Source: Adineta steineri (Eukaryota > Rotifera > Eurotatoria > Adinetida > Adinetidae). Taken from it: a stretch of DNA of 64,000 nt. The notes under the pieces were generated by a model. It saw only the letters and a program-made list of their open reading frames with translations. It searched no databases and had not been told where the DNA came from. This document shows, piece after piece, positions 45,733-56,568 of the stretch (position 1 is its first letter; every line of letters starts with the position of its first letter). The translations under genes were made by a program, and so were the position numbers. Location: positions 159,307 through 223,306 of the forward strand of contig CAJNOI010000140.1 in the NCBI GenBank assembly GCA_905250115.1, read 5' to 3'.

Positions 45733-46145
45733 TTACCACTTAAGTTGTTCTATACAACAGTTCCCAGCTGTGACAATAATATCATTTTTGATATTTTTTA
45801 GATTTGTTACATTTATTAAATTTGGTTTCCCACATAAGCATTGTGTACGACGTTTATCCAATGGAACTTCGTTTGTCACTCTCCATTCCTATTTGTTCAA
45901 AGATTTACTACAGACTGAATAGACTTTTTATTATTACTTACCCTCCGAACTAAGCCCCACTCTTTTTCAACACTTAATTTTGTTAATTTTTTTCGAAATT
46001 TTTCTCCAACTTTACTTATAACCAATTGTTTTTTATTTGATTGAGGATCTTTTTTAATCCAGGTCGAGTTTGTAAAACGTGACCGTATTTGCTGTGAATT
46101 TTTGCAAACGAGCTTCATTAATTTTGTTTGTTTTGGAGGACTCAT
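45733..46145 (-). CDS. small basic protein with Cys (zinc-ribbon-like) C-terminus
   Basis: Exons 46145-45942 and 45888-45733, intron 53 bp (GTAAGT...AATAG), phase 0; 119 aa. The first 68 residues are basic (MSPPKQTKLMKLVCKN, KVGEKFRKKLTKL). The second exon begins EWRVTNEV and has C-x-C-G (CLCGKPNLINVTN) and a later Cys-Cys (GNCCIEQL). The pattern 'EW.., CxCG, I.N.., CC' resembles a small module I know from large DNA viruses, phages and some eukaryotic mobile elements, where it probably binds zinc. No adjacent viral genes are seen. Function unknown; complete and spliced, so probably expressed. Confidence 0.6.
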
Positions 46146-46646
46146 AGTTTATCTAAAATCATATTAAATTACATTTCGATAGAAAAATTGAAATAAAAAT
46201 TAGTTTTAATTATCTATTAGTTTGATGTATAGAAAAGATTCGTTAGAAAGTACATAATAAGATTGTTTGCATTTATAGTAAACGAACAGAAGAACGCAAG
46301 AGAATATGCCCACGTGAGCGAAAATTAATCAAGATCTTCGTCTATAATTAAAATATATTTAGACTGATTTTTCTTTTCTTTCTGTTAAAAGATCGAAAAA
46401 CGGTGTAGAATTTGGTTATACTAAGTACACGAAGATATACATACATATCAAAATTAGGATGAATTCCTTTTATTACTTAGTTCTTGCATGCTATAGTTAC
46501 GGGGACGACATGACAAATGGAAAAGTAGCGTTCTTGCTACTACGTCTCATTATAGATGGTAATCGTATTAGTCTACTGTTCAAATAATATCTGTTTCACA
46601 TAAAACCCTAGATTATATAGGAGAGAGAAATATAGAAATAGAAAAA
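46146..46646. other. intergenic
   Basis: Upstream of the zinc-ribbon-like gene; no further feature seen. Confidence 0.5.
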
Positions 46647-47115
46647 GAGAGAAATGGGGCAAAGACAGAACCGAGAGGAAAAAAGAGAGAAACGGGGCAA
46701 GGATAAAAACGAGAGAAAAAGAGAGAAACGGGGCAAAGACAGAACCGAGAGGAAAAAAGAGAGAAACGGCGCAAAGAGAAAAACGAGAGAAAAAGAGAGA
46801 AACGGGGCAAAGACAGAAACGGGAGAAAAAGAGAGAAACCGGGCAAAGACAGGAACGAGAAAAAAAGAGAATCAAGGTCACGAAAGGGGAAAGAGAGACA
46901 GGGTAAAGACAGAACCGAGAGAAAAAATGAGAATCAAGGTCACGAAAGGAGAAAGAGAAACAGGGTAACGAGAAAAAAGAGAGAAACAGGGTATAGAGAG
47001 ATAAGGGAGAGACAGGGTAAAAATAAAAAAGAGAGAGTCAAGGTCATGAGAGGAGAGAGAAATAGGGCAAAAATAAAAATGAGAGAAAGCGAAAACGAGA
47101 GAAACGATAAAAAGA
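46647..47115. repeat. purine-rich minisatellite, ~36-bp unit
   Basis: About a dozen imperfect units of GAGAGAAACGGGGCAAAGAC plus AGAACGAGAGAAAAA. Later units are interrupted by ATCAAGGTCACGAAAGG. The plus strand is almost all purine plus scattered C. Open frames on both strands here are repeat artefacts. Confidence 0.9.
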
Positions 47116-47390
47116 ATCTTATAACGGTCATCCCCTCTTCAACTGGACAAAAGATCACGCGAAGTATCTATTACGAAACATTTCCCTTGATCTTATAACG
47201 GTCATCACCTCTTCAACTGGACAAAAGATCACGAGAAGTATCTATTACGAAATACTTCCCTTGATCTTATAGCGGTCATCACCTCTTTAATTGAATAAAA
47301 GATCAAGTGGGGCATCTCGTGACTGTCATTATCCATCATCTGAGCAAAAGGTCAATTGAAGTATCTGATACGGATGACTTCCCTTATCAT
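47116..47390. repeat. 74-bp tandem repeat (about 3.5 copies)
   Basis: Units start at 47116, 47190 and 47264 (ATCTTATAACGGTCATC...), period exactly 74; each contains GACAAAAGATCAC and AAGTATCTATTACG. A diverged partial unit (AAGTATCTGATACGGATGAC) follows to about 47385. Confidence 0.9.
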
Positions 47391-48984
47391 CAAAACAAAT
47401 ATATGTAATATTATTTGTCCCTAGCTTATTTAATTTCGATGAAAACGAAACAAAAGTTGATTGGAAAAAAAATATTCTTAAAGTAAATAGGCATAATCGA
47501 AGTTTCCGATTCTGTATGATCTGATAAAAAATGATATCATTCGAAAGAGTATAAAAAACTGAACAAGATGTACTAATTTTTTTCAAAATCCATCCATAAA
47601 TACCTAGAAAAAATTAGAAAAAAAAGATTTTCTTTTTGATGTCGTAATATATATAAGACTGTTTTCTTTTTTTTCCGAAAGATGTTTTTTCTTTCGTTCT
47701 TTCGTTCTTTCATCTTGATTATTCTATTACTCATATATAGACGAACGGACAAGCTTGTACGTATATTATGTACTCAATTAAGAAGGAAGAAAAAAAAAAG
47801 AATATTGTTATATTGCTCATAATGATGATAGTTCAATCAGAGAAAAAAACGTCATATAAAAATATCGTACTAATAAATATTTAAAAGATTATTTATCGGT
47901 AAAAAAATATGCCTTTATTTTATTGACCTTATCTTGAAATATATCATCACCTATACTACTGATTCATAGTTCACGTTCTTAAAAGAAAAATATGGTGGAA
48001 TGGTTATCGTCAATTAAAAAGAGTGAAAAAGATTGATATAAATTAAACATTAGATCCATCTGGATATTATTATCTTTTATGACAGATTGACAAATCTCAG
48101 ATGACTATCGTCAATCAACAGATATGAAAAATAAAATCGACACTATGCACATAGTAACAGCTAGATCTTATCATTGTCAATCAGAAGATTTAAAAAATAA
48201 ACATTAAGAGATAATATCTGATATATATTTAGCTCGATTCGAATATAAATATTCACAGAATTTTTTTAGTAAATCATTCTATCAATTCACGTATTTATAG
48301 TTACTTTTTAATTTTTATAAGTTTTTTTGTTTTTTTGTTAACGCTTTTATTTGTGTAACACTCTTGAGTGCTTACACTTTTTGAATACGATATGATTAAG
48401 ATACAGTGGAGGATGGACACACTAAGGGGTAACAAAAGTGAGGAATCAAAAACAAATTAGAATCCTTGTACAACCAACAGAATGACGCGCACGGGGATAT
48501 GATAGACGAAATAGGTGGCGAAAAGGGGGGAAGAAAGCACACAACACAACCTCTTGAACGAACCAGTAGCCGATGTGAGGTAGAGGGGGGGGGGTGAGGG
48601 TGGGAACGAGCGAGCTTAACTACACACGATCACTCTTACTTAAAAAATCAAGCCACAATATTAGCTGCGACTGATGCTTGATTTTTAATAAGTTCTATAT
48701 AATAAATTATGTAAAAAAGCTATATTTTTATTGCTACCAATCTATCTGATTATATAATCAGTCGAGATTACATAAAATTCTATAATTAAAGAACGCACGT
48801 ATGAGTGGTCTAATAAATCTATATAAGAACATATGTCATCATATAAAACAGATAAGGTACATAGACGATCGTAAAATATAAAATGTCAATAATCTATTAC
48901 AATGGAATATTGTCGATGATTTATATGCGAAATTTTTAATAATTAATTTATTTAAACATAATATACAATTGAGTAGGAAATATT
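47391..48984. other. intergenic
   Basis: No gene seen. Contains a G-run at 48585-48604. Confidence 0.55.
48585..48604 (+). other. G-run, possible G-quadruplex
   Basis: A run of about ten G followed by TGAGGGTGGG gives at least four G-tracts on the plus strand, in otherwise AT-rich DNA. Confidence 0.5.
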
Positions 48985-50082
48985 TTATTCATCTACAATA
49001 TTTTCATCTGAAACTAATGTATTTTCTGGCTGAATTTGATTTTTATTATGACAACACCAGTTTATTATTTGTCGCCAATATTTTTTCTTTAAAATATATT
49101 TAACTTGTCGACGATATCGTGATGATGATATAAAAAATAGATAAAAATTAACCTAAAAATAAATATTTAATAAAAGAAAAAATTTATATATATGATAAAA
49201 TTTTACCGCATAGTTCAAATTACAAAATGAATAAATAAAAACTTGAATCAAGTGTTCAATTGCTGCTCGTAATTCACCAACATTTTTCGAACTAATATTA
49301 TTGGAATAAATTTTATAACATGTATAAGGAAATGTAACAGTAACAAATAATATAACACGTATTAGAATCATTGCAGTTATTTGTCGATCAAATCGACGAC
49401 GTTCAATTGAAATTTGTCGACGAATAATTCGACGAACATTTCCATAAGCTAATAAACTAAATAATGAAGCAATAAGAATTGGAAGAAAACCTGCTATAAC
49501 TGGAAAAAAGAAATATGTCGTATATGCAATCCATATTTGATTTGATAAAATACATCCTAATGATGGATTAACAGCAGTATAGAAGCTATATAAAAGACTA
49601 TGCATAAACCAAATAAAAATACTTGCAAATACAAAACATTGAGCTAATTTAAATGTACAAAATTGTCTTAAATGTAATCGATAATTTGTTGAAAAAAATT
49701 GATCTACAGCAGCAAAACATACCATAGATAATGTTATTAAATTAGCTATTTGATATATCATATTTTTTATTCGACACCAAGTAAGTGAATATGATGTTAT
49801 ATCGTAACCATAGATTTTTGGGAGAATATTTATTATTAAAGTAAATAATTGATTGATTAAATTCGAAATTGATTCAATTGTTAAATAGAATATACAACGA
49901 TTATCTCGAAATATTTTTAATTTAGTAAATATTAATAAATTTAAAATATTACCAAAAATTGCAGTAGAATTAATAATAAGATTGGCGTAGAAGGAATATT
50001 GTGAAGCAAAATTTTGAATTGTTGATGCCATAATGAAGAAATATATGATGAAAAGAATGATATTGACTTGGTTTTTATTCAA
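48985..50082 (-). CDS. rhodopsin-class G-protein-coupled receptor
   Basis: Exons 50082-49207 and 49152-48985, intron 54 bp, phase 0; 347 aa. Seven hydrophobic helices. Helix 1 has the Asn of GNILNLLIF. ECL1/TM3 has the disulphide Cys in TWCRIKN. After TM3 the usual DRY is DQFFSTN. A Cys in extracellular loop 2 (SLGCILS) would pair with TM3. TM7 ends CNLNYAVNFYLFFISSSRYRRQV, a variant of NPxxY, and this motif is completed only by the splice. The tail ends with DENIVDE. This matches the orphan receptors, many annotated FMRFamide-receptor-like, that are abundant in bdelloids. The ligand is unknown. Met18 (MASTIQNFASQYSF) is a likelier start than the first ATG. Confidence 0.85.
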
Positions 50083-50852
50083 ATTATTTTCGACGTAATA
50101 ACAAGCTAGAATTATAATGTCATGAATAAAAGCTAACGTTAAAACTTTAATCGTCTTTACTGATTATTTGATTGACGCAAACAGACTGGGATTAAATGTA
50201 CATAAAACTATAGATTTAGCTTTTTTAAAATTTAATAATCCTTTTTTTTTTGCGAACATACAATTCTTTATCTAATATTCAGTTCAAAGCATTCCTAAAT
50301 CGCTATATATGGAAAATAAAACAGGAACTGAATGCCTCGATCAGAGACGTAAAGGTGTTGTATATCAGCCTTGTTGACGTTTGCAGTGATCATTTCAATA
50401 GATTAAAAGAATATCTGTCCTGGAGAAAGTACTTGTATGGGTACTCGCGCGTGTAATTTTACTGAGAGAAACCCTACGGATTATCCTAAATTTCTCGTGT
50501 TGTCTATAACGACTATCCATTCACAGTTTTATTTTATTTCTTGAGTACTAATTAATCGATAAAATGATGGTAATTTTTTTATACTAATAACGTTATAATT
50601 ATATATATTTTCGATATAAGAAATAGAGTCCTTCATATACAATTAACTTGTTATTTAGTCAAGGATCTTTTTTTGTATGATATCATATCTTGACTCTTTC
50701 TTTGCAAGATGATGAATCATTATAACACATTCTAGCTTACCTTCGATAAAAAGCGAACGCTATTTCGTAATATCATCATTTTATGCCTTTTGATATAGGT
50801 AGTTTGCATAGTTTTTCTTATTTTAAAATTAAGAACGAATATTATAAAAGAC
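50083..50852. other. intergenic
   Basis: Upstream regions of the divergent GPCR and acetyltransferase genes; a 68-codon frame at 50250-50456 has no support. Confidence 0.5.
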
Positions 50853-51425
50853 ATGATATCAATTGATTCTAATCATACAGTAGATTCATTGACGTATCGT
50901 GTAGCGACAACATCAGATTGTGATTTATTAGTTCCATTAATAAATAATGCTTATCGTGGTCCATTGTCATATCAGGGATGGACGAATGAAACTGAATTAA
51001 TTCCTGTATTACGCACAAACCCAAATCAATTGTTGAATTTGATTAATACTGATAGAAATATCATCTTAATGTTTTTCGGTGAGAATGATCAGATTTTAAA
51101 AGGATGTATTTCTTTGTTATATCAAACTGAATCTAAAAGTGCCAGAATCGGTTTATTTTCTGTACGTCCAGATTTACAAGCGAGAGGTTATGGAAAGTTT
51201 ATTTTATCGACTGCTGAAAATTATGCATTGAACAATTGGAATGTTGATTATATTGAATTAAGTGCTCTTATTCAAAGACCGGAATTAATAGCTTATTATT
51301 CTCGTCGTGGCTATATCGATACTGGTAAAAGACAACCATTTATCATAACAACAGTACCCCCCGAATGTACTATGCGAGACGATTTGGAACTTTGTACTAT
51401 GGTTAAATACGTAAAAATAAAATAA
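50853..51425 (+). CDS. GNAT-family N-acetyltransferase
   Basis: 190 aa, single exon. Motif A, the acetyl-CoA pyrophosphate-binding loop, is FSVRPDLQARGYGKFIL (R/Q-x-x-G-x-G), near residues 110-126, preceded by the beta4 strand. The N-terminal YRVATTSDCDLLVPLINNAY is the standard start of stand-alone GNATs, and LIAYYSRRGYIDTGKRQPF is the motif B end. It probably acetylates a small amine or amino acid; the substrate is not predictable. The wording (NNAYRGPLSYQGWTNETEL) resembles fungal and bacterial enzymes more than animal ones, and the gene lacks introns. Complete. Confidence 0.85.
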   Translation: MISIDSNHTVDSLTYRVATTSDCDLLVPLINNAYRGPLSYQGWTNETELIPVLRTNPNQLLNLINTDRNIILMFFGENDQILKGCISLLYQTESKSARIGLFSVRPDLQARGYGKFILSTAENYALNNWNVDYIELSALIQRPELIAYYSRRGYIDTGKRQPFIITTVPPECTMRDDLELCTMVKYVKIK

Positions 51426-51795
51426 ATTTCATCATAAAAGTTAAATGCCTTTAGTTACTTAAAACATTCCTGATATGTAAATCATTGCCAAATTTCATTT
51501 ATTTTTGTGTATCCTTTAGGGGGATGAATGTGAGTGTAAGTTTGGAGTCATCTTGTCTTTATTCTCATCATCACTCATACCCCACCCACATCCACACCCA
51601 GATAGTACTCAAACAATTCATTGATTCTTTTTCATTTATTGTTAAATAACTGAATAAAAAAAGAAATAACCTGATAATCACATCATTTATCGAAACAATA
51701 GGAAATTTTTATTAGTGCATAATAAAATACAAAATCAGTCAAGTAACCAGTTGCCATTGCTCTTAAAAGATTAATATCACAATTTGTGTTACTTT
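51426..51795. other. intergenic, convergent 3' ends
   Basis: Between the GNAT and tail-collar genes. Contains R16; no gene. Confidence 0.6.
51518..51605. repeat. G/C-arm hairpin, copy R16
   Basis: AGGGGGATGAATGTGAGTG and CCCACCCACATCCACACCC. The interior 51544-51566 (GGAGTCATCTTGTCTTTATT) is the reverse complement of a similar stretch in R6. 93 bp after the GNAT stop. Confidence 0.85.
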
Positions 51796-52876
51796 TCATG
51801 CTCGAATGATATAATGTATGGTTTGATAAGGCGGCATTATGTCGAATGGCTGATTGGAACCTTCAGACGCCGTTGAACCCTGTATTGTGTGTGTGTGACT
51901 TCCAGCTCTCTTTATTGTAATACCTGTTGCACCATTAGGGATTGTGTGAGTATGACTTCCAGCATCAGTACCATGACCACCACCAGATGTTATAGAAAAT
52001 GATCCGCTAGCGAAAGTTGCACTACCTGTTGTTCCTCCATGATCATGACCCGGATCAGTGTAGGAATGCGTGTGTCCACCAGCGGCGACAGTTGACAGTG
52101 TACCTGTACCGTGGGTATGCGCAGGCAACTCTGCTACAGTCAATGTATGTGTTGATGCACCTCCAGCAGCCAATAAACTACTGCTTTCATCACTACCCAA
52201 TGGAAATCGATTACGAAAATCAGGCAAATTAAAGGTATTAAAACCGTCACCTGATCCATAAGTTACGCCAATTACGTTGAATAAATCAGAATAGGTTGTA
52301 CGAGACACTTGTGAGCCATCGCAGGCTAACCATTTATAATTTGAACTGGTCACAGTTGATAGAGTGCCACTATATAAAATAATTGTACCAATTGGCAACT
52401 CTAAAACAAACATAATTGTAGATTTTTTAAATATAATATGAGTAACAAAGCTTTTCAAGTGTGAAGTTTGATATGGGAGGCGTTAAACTCGACTACAACA
52501 ATCGTGGCAAATATACTGATAGTATGATTTTTGATTCTAATCAAATTGAATATCAACTAGAAATTATACAGAAGCATTTCTTTCTGTAGTGAATCACATA
52601 ACGTCTCGTAAAAGAAATTTCAAACGCTTTTCAGATCCCCACATTCTGAAAACAAAATTTTCTACGTTGTGTAGCAGAATTTTTTTCTCAGCTCTGTATC
52701 GCGTTAAAATTGCGAAACTTTTTCACCAAAAAATGATACTTGAAAATTTTATACTTGATATTGCTGTTGTTGCTATAATAACAGTTGCTGGAATAGCAAT
52801 AGCAGCAATAGTTACAGCAATGATGATCGCAAGGAGTACAATTTCAAGTGTTGTTTTAGGTTCAGCAGCTGATTTC
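51796..52876 (-). CDS. membrane-anchored phage tail-collar-domain protein (5' exon not found)
   Basis: Minus-strand exons 52876-52755 and 52400-51796, joined in phase 1 over a 354-bp intron. The first encodes KSAAEPKTTLEIVLLAIIIA, continuing as a long membrane helix. The second begins with KLPIGTIILYSGTL and the tail-collar (Collar/microcystin-dependent-protein) signature: WLACDGSQ, YGSGDGFNTFNLPDFRNRFP and LPAHTHGTG. It continues with several Gly/His-rich HTHTI turns and ends MPPYQTIHYIIRA. In phages and bacteria this domain forms tips of tail fibres. Here it has introns and a membrane anchor. An unspliced reading from 52458 (MKSFVTHI) would cross the intron end TGTTTGTTTTAG and is less likely. 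The collar part is certain; the anchor exon rests on phase, splice sites and hydrophobicity. Confidence 0.75.
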
Positions 52877-52935
52877 CTAGAAATATTTAAGTTTTTGTTT
52901 TGTTAATCATTAAAGAATAGAGGAGACGTACGTTG

Positions 52936-52984
52936 ATCTTGAGGAAATGGTTGGTATTGTACCTGTATCCACTCCCACTTGATT
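52936..52984. repeat. G/C-arm hairpin, copy R17 (eroded)
   Basis: GATCTTGAGGAAATGGTTGG and TATCCACTCCCACTTGA. Confidence 0.5.
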
Positions 52985-54841
52985 CCGCTATTATATTAAC
53001 AGAGAAAAAAATATGATTTAAACAATACAAAATAGCAAACCGCTGTATTAGAATGCATTGTTGATTTTTTTTTGTTTCACTTCAATAGTATTCTGATGAT
53101 TTTCTAATCGAGTTTCTTTAATAAATGAAAAAATGAATGCATTAAAAAATAATATTAGAATTTATTGTTAGTATTTGTTGCCTCACTACGCCCAGTGAAG
53201 AAAATTATGAGTTGCATACACGTATTCATAATAGTCGGCGTTAGAAAAATTTGAAGTTTTTTTTCTCGGAAAAAGAACGATTAAATTATTACTTCGGAAA
53301 ATCAATTCTGTCAAACTGAAAGTTTGATAGGTTGATGACAGTATGCATTCCTTTTAACATTGACATTTAATTTTCAATTGGACAGGTGTATGCAGTATGC
53401 TCACTGCCACCCTCCTTCCGTCATCTTATACACAGTAACAAATTGATTTTTATTCTTGTTTTTGATATTTAAATACTTTCCGATGAATTTTTTATAGTCA
53501 AATTAAAATAATTGAAGCAGTAAGAACAGAAAGTAAAGAAAAAATTGATCATTGTATTTACGGCTACATTAAAACAAAACATTTATTACTTCAAGTTACT
53601 TCAATCTATTTTAAGCTATATCTGTTACTTGAACTTTTCTTGACACAACGATGGTAGTTTCTTCAATTTTTGAAGACCAATACAATATAACATACAAAAG
53701 AACTGTTAGATAGTGATGTGTTCTGCTTCTCTTTGTCGTTTTTGGTATTTTCCTCTTGTGATGTGCGAGAGTGTGGGTGTTGCATATCTATCCTATTTAC
53801 ACTCACACCTTCAAGATAGTTTTAATTTATTCGAACAATGAAGAATACTGCGCATAATTTTGATATTATTTTCGAGTTACACGTTTTCTTTCTATTACAT
53901 TGACTATTTTGTGTTCGAAATTTTAATAACCACTTTTTAATCAAATAGAGATATCTAAAAAGCACGAATTATGCCTCCAATTGGTGATTTTAAGTTATTT
54001 TTGAATTGTTATTCAACTTTGATGAAAAGTAAAGAAATGCAAATTACGGATTTTACATCCCAGAAAAAAATTAAATCTAATTTTATTCTTTTGAGAATGT
54101 GCATTGATCTTTATCTACTTTTTTCACAAATTTATATGTAACTTTATCAGAACTCAAGTTAATATAATTTAGCCTGTTGATTTTAAATGTAATATTCTTT
54201 GTGTTTTCTTTTGTTTCTGTTGTCGCTTGACTGCATTTTACAATCCAAAGAAATAAATTTTTTCTTTGAAAATTGTTTATCTTTCAATGTTGCTTATTAC
54301 TGAAGCTAAAAAGTAAATATATCTTTGATCTTTTAATAAATTGTTTTTCAAAATTTTAAAGTTTCCATCAAAGAGACAATCATCAAACATAATAACAAAA
54401 GTTTGTTTGTTTGGTTTATTTAATATTCAAACTCCATGCATAGGCAATACTGTTGAGTATTTTGAAACGGAAATTATTTTTTTGTTATTTCAATATTTGA
54501 AACAATTAAACTTTGCATGACTGATGTCGGAAATAAAACTCATTTTTCTCTAGCTGTATATCAGGATTTTGTTTAATAGATTCCCTTGTTTTTTGCTCCA
54601 ATAAATTCAGACTCAAAAATCACTTTTTACTCTATTATTTCTAATAGAATGCTGTTTAATTTCTTCACCGAAAGTGACTGCGTAGGCTAATATTATAGAA
54701 AAAAATATTTTCTTTTGTTTTTCTCTCTATGATAACAACAACATACGACGAGAGAAGTTTTGATATATAAATAACAGCATAAATACATTTTGAAGCATTT
54801 ATTACAGTTACATTTCACAATATCTTGCAAGTAAAAAGTAC
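52985..54841. other. long intergenic region
   Basis: 1.86 kb without a credible gene. It may hold the missing first exon of the collar gene and the promoter of the NHL gene. Contains R18. Confidence 0.5.
53768..53818. repeat. G/C-arm hairpin, copy R18
   Basis: GAGAGTGTGGGTGTTGCATA and TTACACTCACACCTTCAAGA. Confidence 0.8.
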
Positions 54842-56346
54842 ATGTCGCTTCAATTTCAAACAAAAATCGTCTTTTGGACGTTCTTTCTTATTATGGTACT
54901 GTGCGATGATATTTCAGGTAAGCTTTTTGAAAATTAACCATGAAGAATATTTTTTCGTATATACGATGATGTACGAGTCGATGTTTATTTAGCACTTAAC
55001 AATGTGTCATCGTATGCGTACTGGGCTGTAAATGGGACAACGATCGCTGGCAAAGCTAATGGCACAAGTGGTTCAGCAGTTGGTTATCTTAGTCTAAATG
55101 AAGGTATATTTATTTCAGATGCTGATACACTTTATATTGGTGATGCTGGCAACAATAGAATAGTAGTCGTACCACTTAATAGCATGAGTAGCATAAGTAT
55201 TATCGGAGCTGGATACGGTTCTAACCTCAATCAATTTTACTATCCAAGCGGTGTTTTTGTTACGAGTGCATACATCTACATTACGGATACTTATAACCAT
55301 CGAGTGCAGAAATGGTTTAGAAACGCTACAAATCCGGTTACGATAGTTGGATCATCATATATTAGTTATGCTTATTTTCCGTTTATTGACAAGTACAATA
55401 ACTTATATTTGAGTGACTGTGGATATAGCCAGGTGATCCGTTTTGCGCCGAATTCTTCATCTCCTGTCATAGTGGCTGGAAACGGTACAAGCGGATCCGC
55501 AGCATCTCAACTTGGTTGTCCACTTGGGATTTCTGTCGATGATTCTGGAACAGTGTACGTTGCCGATTATTGGAACCATCGAATTCAAAAATGGGTCTAT
55601 GGAGCATCATCTGGAGTTACTGTCGCTGGAAACGGATCGATTGGAAACAGTTTGATGCAACTTAACTATCCTAAATCGGTTGTTGTTGATACAAATGGAT
55701 ACATGTATATTGTTGACACCGGAAATAATAGAATCGTCAAGTGGGCACCTAATGCAAATTCGGGTGTCTGTATTATTGCTTGTTCAGGTGTTTCTGGAAA
55801 TCAAATGAATCAGCTCAGTGGTCCAGTAAGTCTAGCATTTGATAGTCAAGGATCTATCTATATTGGGGATATGGGAAGTAATCGAGTGCAAAAGTTTCAA
55901 AATATGAATAATACAGGTAAGGATAGAACAATAAAAATGACTTTCATATCATTAAAGATTTTTTAGGTCCAACAACAACTACAATACAAATGACATTTAC
56001 AAGTCCACTCAGTAATTTAATAGTTTCATCTACAAGTAATCGAAATAAATAATATTGTTAGAAATAATGCTACTTTTTTGTTTAGATGGAACTAAAACAA
56101 CTATTTCATCAACACACATGGTAACATCTAGAATATGTAAGGGATTTTGTCACTCCATTGTCAGTATCTGATACGTAAATGACTTTCTTTTCAGTGACTA
56201 ATGCAACGGTTCGAATAATATCGACTTCGACAACTCCCATGCAATCGATGATAACAATAAGATCGGCTTCAACAAGTCCCATGATATCAATAATAGCTAT
56301 TACAGCTGTGATAATGATATCGCATTTATACACATTCAATTTCTGA
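54842..56346 (+). CDS. secreted NHL-repeat protein with GPI-like hydrophobic tail
   Basis: Exons 54842-54917, 54993-55916, 55967-56035, 56086-56136 and 56195-56346, with consistent phase-1 junctions; 423 aa in frame. Residues 1-25 are a signal peptide (MSLQFQTKIVFWTFFLIMVL). Exon 2 carries an NHL propeller of about five repeats (VAGNGTSGSAASQLGCP, VYVADYWNHRIQKW, MYIVDTGNNRIVKW). Exons 3-5 give a Thr/Ser-rich stalk (TTTTIQMTF, STSTTPMQS) and a terminal hydrophobic segment (MISIIAITAVIMI) with only eight residues after it, the layout of a GPI-anchor signal. Failing to splice at 56036 gives a stop at 56050-56052 and a soluble form. Reading through 55917 stops at 55966. The propeller is certain; the terminal exons are inferred from splice sites and phase. 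Confidence 0.8.
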
Positions 56347-56531
56347 CACAGTTTCTATTTTATTCTCATCTCTATATCTTATTGTCGTGTCTCTGTTGTG
56401 TTTCTCGCATATAACAATTTATTCTCGCACGCTTTATTCATTTTGCTCATAAAAATAAACGCTCATATATAAGTACATACTCAAAGAAATGATAAAGAAT
56501 ATTTATTGCCAAAAGCAGCTATAGAAACAAC

Positions 56532-56568
56532 ATGGGTGTGGGTGTGTATATTTGTCTTCTTTCCACAC
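56532..56568. repeat. G/C-arm hairpin, copy R19 (short)
   Basis: ATGGGTGTGGGTGTGTATAT, TTGTCTTCTTT, CCACAC. Interior resembles R3 read on the other strand. Confidence 0.6.

Noticed and set aside
46573-47158. Overlapping open frames on both strands with FFSRFCLCPVS-like or KREKRGKD-like repeats
   Set aside because: They are translations of the 36-bp purine minisatellite; frames stay open on both strands because the strand lacks T.
50250-50456. 68-codon plus-strand frame between GPCR and GNAT genes
   Set aside because: No domain, no splice support, and poor codon pattern compared with neighbours.
52589-52906. 105-codon plus-strand frame with a hydrophobic C-terminus
   Set aside because: The minus strand of the same stretch carries a better-supported membrane-anchor exon in phase with the collar domain.
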